Below are positions 61,401-64,000 of a DNA stretch of 64,000 nucleotides, piece by piece. Each line of letters begins with the position of its first letter. Within the stretch, counting starts at the first letter, position 1. The DNA is from Flavobacterium sp. BFFFF1. GTDB lineage: Bacteria > Bacteroidota > Bacteroidia > Flavobacteriales > Flavobacteriaceae. Location of the stretch: NCBI RefSeq assembly GCF_002256285.1, contig NZ_NKJE01000001.1, forward strand, positions 22,386-86,385, given 5' to 3'. The translations under genes were made by a program, and so were the position numbers. The notes under the pieces were generated by a model. That model was given only the letters and a program-made list of their open reading frames with translations, made no database searches and was not told where the DNA came from.

Positions 61401-63222
61401 ATTGGAATTTGACTTTACAACCCCGACAGCTTACATGAGTTTTAATTTCTTGTTTGCCTCGGAAGAGTATGGGACTTTTCAATGCAATTATTCTGACGGC
61501 TTTGCATTTTTACTTACTGATTTAGCTACAAACGTTACAACGAACCTGGCGGTATTACCTGATAATATTACCCCGATTTCCGTCGTAACTATTCGGGATC
61601 AGCAATACAACCCCGACTGTGATTCAATGAATCCGGACTTTTTTGGGCACTATTTTCCAGATGACGATCAATTTGTATCAGCTATTAATTTTAATGGACA
61701 AACCCATCTGATGACTGCAGCGTCTGATATTATTCCAAACCATCCTTACCATATCAAACTGGCCGTTGCAGACAGAGGTGACAGAAGTTTCGATTCCGCT
61801 GTCTTTTTACAGGCGGGAAGCTTTGCTTCAGGCCCACCGGAATGTACCGATAAAATAAGGCTCACCACTTTTATTGATGAGAACGCGAACGGCATAAAGG
61901 AAGATACTGAAATTGCGTTTAACTATGGTTCATTCGCCTACCAGCAGAACAATACAGGGGAACTGACCCATATCTCAACACCGTTGGGAACCTATACGCT
62001 TTATGATTCGAATCCGTCAAATACTTATGATTTTAGTTACGTGATAGATCCTGAATTCCAGACCTATTTCAGCGTCGCATCTACCACTTTCAATGACATT
62101 AACGTTGCTGTGGGAAGCGGCACCACGGAATTGTTTTTCCCGATAAACGTGCTACAGGCCTATAATAACCTTGCCGTTTCAATCCTGCCCACAGGTATTC
62201 CGCGTCCGGGGTTTGATTACAGCAACACGGTTACATACACCAACCTTGGGATGACTTCCACATCAGGGACGATTGCCTTCACCCGCGACGCATCCACGAC
62301 GATTACCGGCGTCAGTCAATCAGGGATTGTAAACACCGCTGATGGCTTCACCTATAGTTTCAGCAACCTGCCACCGCACGAGACAAGGTCTTTCGTCGTT
62401 ACCATGAGTGTGCCGGCTATTCCAGCAGTCAACCTCGGTGATCAGCTCACCACATCAGCCGTAATTTCAGCACCGTCGGGTGACATCAACATCTTTAACA
62501 ATGCCTTCAGCAATACCCAAACTGTAGTAGGCTCTTATGACCCGAATGACAAACAGGAGGCGCACGGGGGTAAAATAAACTTCAATCAATTTTCCGCAGA
62601 TGATTACCTTTATTATACCATCCGTTTTCAAAATACGGGTACATACAATGCGTTGAACGTTCGTGTAGAAGACATCCTCGACGGAAAACTCGATCCGGAA
62701 AGTATCCGTATGGTGAGCGCAAGTCATAATTACGTAATGGAGCGCATCGATAACAAAGTCGTCTGGCATTTCGACTATATTCAATTGCCTTCGATATACC
62801 AAAACGAAGCCCTGAGCCATGGTTACATCACTTTTAGGATCAAGCCACTACCGGGATTCGAACTGGGAGACATCATTTCCAATACAGCCGATATCCATTT
62901 TGATGCGAATCCGGCGATCACGACAAACACTGTAAATACCGTTTTCGAAATTCCGCTCGGAATCGGGGTACTTGATCCATCGCAAATATTGCTGTTCCCA
63001 AATCCTGCCAATCAGTATGTAAAAGTAGCATTGGTCAATACCGTAGAAGATATTGCTGACATTAATGTTATAGACATGTTAGGGAAGTCGATTATTGTAC
63101 AGAAAAATATCGGTTCAATGCAAACCGACATCGATATTTCCCATTTGGCAAAAGGAGTTTATCTTGTGGAGATCATCACCGCAAACCATTTAAAACAGCT
63201 TAAGAAACTGATCGTGCAGTAA
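58453..63222 (+). CDS. Large multidomain surface protein with T9SS type A sorting domain
   Basis: 1589 aa with a signal peptide ending VHGQ (residue 22). In order: an N-terminal PPC-like domain, a fibronectin type III-like domain (about 159-266), a second one (about 376-476), and three repeats of about 130 aa starting NDDCVNAI, NDESTTAI and NDECASAM, each with DVWYTF/DVWFKF. Then comes a choice-of-anchor L domain (about 882-1126, LVLSTGDAAHVGGHN, MSFNFLFASEEYG), followed by a linker with FIDENANGIKEDTE, a DUF7619-type domain (about 1360-1502, GSYDPNDKQ, HFDANPAITTNT) and the type A T9SS signal (about 1513-1589, LFPNPANQYVKV, HLAKGVYLVEI). It is an exported, surface-attached or released protein, probably adhesive. 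It stands alone with its own promoter and terminator. Confidence 0.93.
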   Translation: MKYFLRSITVCFLFIVSSVHGQPGFTCAEALQISNIPFSVTDNTANYGNGFNPTEWIYCTDMPYGPSAFQGNDVFYAFTATETRLINIKMTPDQPNTVLMIRTSTCNDSGGCLKMVYNNTTNPRIVNNLQIYEGNTYQIMISSAAAVQTSGYTLAITQDCVAPDNAGAYAIKATSATLNWSEVFQSDNAWEVLLIPGDATPETPADDPVVENGTLLFPVNSANSNIVLAANTLTPSTTYHMFVRTVCSNNGKSPWSPPGSFQTAVCDVENQCNYKFIKSSTSVNGWNGGKMLVRQNGITVGELTMTGNVTVNTLIPICNDIPFDVYWSVPGTHPENVGLSIQNPYTDVIYNKLPGEGGNPLETLFTDTGHCSTPTCQKPTALSVSATTQTSATLTWTQAGTSAQWEVYVTSPDGLPPPINAPVTGVAPYYLTNTNAITVSGLAMQTTYKYYVRAVCSPTDKSAWTYNNPKAFSTKPSNDDCVNAINVVQNTLQDCLPENVIHGSTLGATPTVPTLPNMTGSNCSATSSDVWYTFTAVSSSCTINISTTGTIFGSIFSGNCGNLTKLACFVGTGNTVSGLTVNQVYYLRISGQASSTGGEFDLCLTVPPPNDESTTAIALTVNPDSNCTVTTAGNTLGATASTQTNNCVGVNDDVWYTFVATSPVHVIRISDTVISVGSDTVNHALFSGSGASLSFIYCTTASAKVSTNLIVGNAYTIRVFSSGTGISQSAKFNICVATPIPVTNDECASAMPVVVAENMNCNNTVHGSLAGATTSAVTNNCTSNADDDVWFKFVATTTSVGIRLLNVSGTATNLVHSLFQGSCDNLSAIYCSYSDDSTTDNLTIGQTYYIRVWSSAATVQDIVFDVCVMNVTASLTTSTTLFTPQQLVTNVLINNPCVDISNITYSTGSNFNSVNGIGYFTNLNSVNTGSFPIASGLVLSTGDAAHVGGHNNFTLSEGISTWPGDLELQNAIQMNQQSYNASVLEFDFTTPTAYMSFNFLFASEEYGTFQCNYSDGFAFLLTDLATNVTTNLAVLPDNITPISVVTIRDQQYNPDCDSMNPDFFGHYFPDDDQFVSAINFNGQTHLMTAASDIIPNHPYHIKLAVADRGDRSFDSAVFLQAGSFASGPPECTDKIRLTTFIDENANGIKEDTEIAFNYGSFAYQQNNTGELTHISTPLGTYTLYDSNPSNTYDFSYVIDPEFQTYFSVASTTFNDINVAVGSGTTELFFPINVLQAYNNLAVSILPTGIPRPGFDYSNTVTYTNLGMTSTSGTIAFTRDASTTITGVSQSGIVNTADGFTYSFSNLPPHETRSFVVTMSVPAIPAVNLGDQLTTSAVISAPSGDINIFNNAFSNTQTVVGSYDPNDKQEAHGGKINFNQFSADDYLYYTIRFQNTGTYNALNVRVEDILDGKLDPESIRMVSASHNYVMERIDNKVVWHFDYIQLPSIYQNEALSHGYITFRIKPLPGFELGDIISNTADIHFDANPAITTNTVNTVFEIPLGIGVLDPSQILLFPNPANQYVKVALVNTVEDIADINVIDMLGKSIIVQKNIGSMQTDIDISHLAKGVYLVEIITANHLKQLKKLIVQ

Positions 63223-63231
63223 CGCTAACTC

Positions 63232-63265
63232 AAGCCGGCTTTTTTTAAAAAAGCCGGCTTTTTTT
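63232..63265. terminator. Strong intrinsic terminator after the surface protein gene
   Basis: AAGCCGGCTTTTTT and AAAAAAGCCGGCTT form a near-perfect long palindrome followed by further T. The remaining stretch to 63415 is AT-rich, with only a possible -7 box (TACCTTTA, 63357-63364). Confidence 0.92.
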
Positions 63266-63424
63266 ATTGCAAACAAGATAAAAATACGACAAGTTATTAC
63301 TCGTCCGAAATATCTGCGTTTCATCAGAAAAATTAGTGCGAGCTTTAAAAAAATAATACCTTTAACACCTTATTGACAGCCAAAATCAAGTACATCAAGC
63401 TTATTTCCCCAAAAAATGACAGCA

Positions 63425-63976
63425 ATGAAAAAAAGTTACTGCCTGCTCTTTATTATTTTTTTTACTCTTGTTGGCTACAGCCAAAATTTCGAATCCTTCG
63501 CCAGTGGGATTAAGATCAACAACACGATTTACAACATCACCGGGTCACAGCCCATTCAGCTAATTAATCCTGATCCGGGTGCCCAATTCTTTGACGGCCT
63601 TTCGCTAGGTACTTTCGGGCAGAATGCCAATTGTATGTCTATCACGGGCGGCGAAGTCAAAACCTGGAAAACAGCAACGTCCAATGTTTGTGCTGTTACA
63701 TTAAACTGGCGGGTCTATACTGCTGGGTCACCGTCGGGAGGGTTTAACGCTGTTCCGCTAACACAGGTTTTTGACTGCAATACCGTAACCAGTATATTTG
63801 ATGATGGTTTTGGACCGTGTTCAGCCAATGACCAAAAGTGGAAAGATTATACTTTGAATACTAATTTCCTTAGCGGCCTCACGCCCGGAAATTATATTCT
63901 GGAAATATTTTACAGTTTTGACGGATCGGATACCACCACATCGACCTGCGAGACCACCCGATTCATCAACAATTGA
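63425..63976 (+). pseudogene. Exported protein N-terminus, probably interrupted by TGA (gene runs off the window)
   Basis: 183 aa from ATG at 63425 (ATG at 63416 is an alternative). The signal peptide ends GYSQ (residue 19), and a beta-rich domain follows (LNWRVYTAGSPSGGF, KWKDYTLNTNFLSGLTPGNYILEIFYSF). The frame stops at TGA (63974-63976) after ETTRFINN but continues in the same frame with GLNFRASF to the end of the window. From memory, related Bacteroidota exported proteins read through here with Ser (INNSGxNYxAxF), which a single base change TCA to TGA would break. It could be a true pseudogene, a sequence error, or a genuinely short protein. The rest lies outside the window, so the final domain is unknown. 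Confidence 0.6.
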
Positions 63977-64000
63977 GGATTAAACTTCCGTGCTTCGTTC

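Overview
The window looks like the chromosome of a Flavobacterium-type member of the Bacteroidota. The evidence is type IX secretion (T9SS) sorting domains of both type A and type B, a PorP/SprF protein, SusC/SusD outer-membrane proteins, flavobacterial promoter elements of the TAnnTTTG kind, almost no Shine-Dalgarno sequences, and moderately low GC by eye. No phage, plasmid, CRISPR or transposase gene is visible.

Layout. 1-7281 (minus): a PorP/SprF gene cut by the window edge, a large repeat-containing surface protein with a type B T9SS signal, an OppC/DppC-like permease and a tail-specific protease. 7536-12943 (plus): surE, a small membrane protein and lpxB as an overlapping cluster, then an NlpC/P60 hydrolase, a highly structured intergenic segment with a possible pseudoknot, and comEC. 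12946-19282 (minus): a peptide-use operon of a DPP4-like peptidase, two POT transporters and two thioredoxin-like proteins. 19388-20464 (minus): a radical SAM gene interrupted by an in-frame amber codon. 20645-22882 (plus): HMG-CoA reductase and a GHMP kinase. 22930-29162 (minus): coaX, an outer-membrane protein, lptC, a 64-aa membrane protein, a CNNM/CBS protein and ppiD. 29215-29745: a tRNA-Phe gene with a textbook promoter, followed by a GIY-YIG nuclease gene and a second, palindrome-interrupted copy of the tRNA 3' end with its terminator. 29926-35567: exbB/exbD, then two convergent AsmA-like genes.

35666-56467 is a complete starch/maltodextrin utilisation locus. On the minus strand lie susC, susD, a susE-like lipoprotein and a T9SS-secreted GH13 amylase. 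Divergently, on the plus strand, lie a LacI-family regulator, an MFS sugar transporter, beta-phosphoglucomutase, a GH65 maltose phosphorylase, a GH13 neopullulanase-like enzyme, a GH31 alpha-glucosidase and another GH13 amylase. The inferred flow is: surface amylase cuts starch, SusCD imports oligosaccharides, periplasmic GH13/GH31 enzymes trim them, the MFS protein imports maltose, and GH65 plus PgmB convert it to glucose and glucose 6-phosphate. A perfect 14-bp palindrome between susC and lacI is the obvious operator candidate.

56491-64000 (plus): a glycerophosphodiester phosphodiesterase, an FAD oxidoreductase, a 1589-aa T9SS type A surface protein, and the start of another exported protein that appears to be broken by a TGA codon.

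The points most worth a second look are the GIY-YIG/tRNA-Phe unit (29300-29745), the pseudoknot-like RNA before comEC (10734-10841), and two apparent nonsense mutations (19628 and 63974) plus a possible homopolymer frameshift (32757), which may be real or may be sequence errors.
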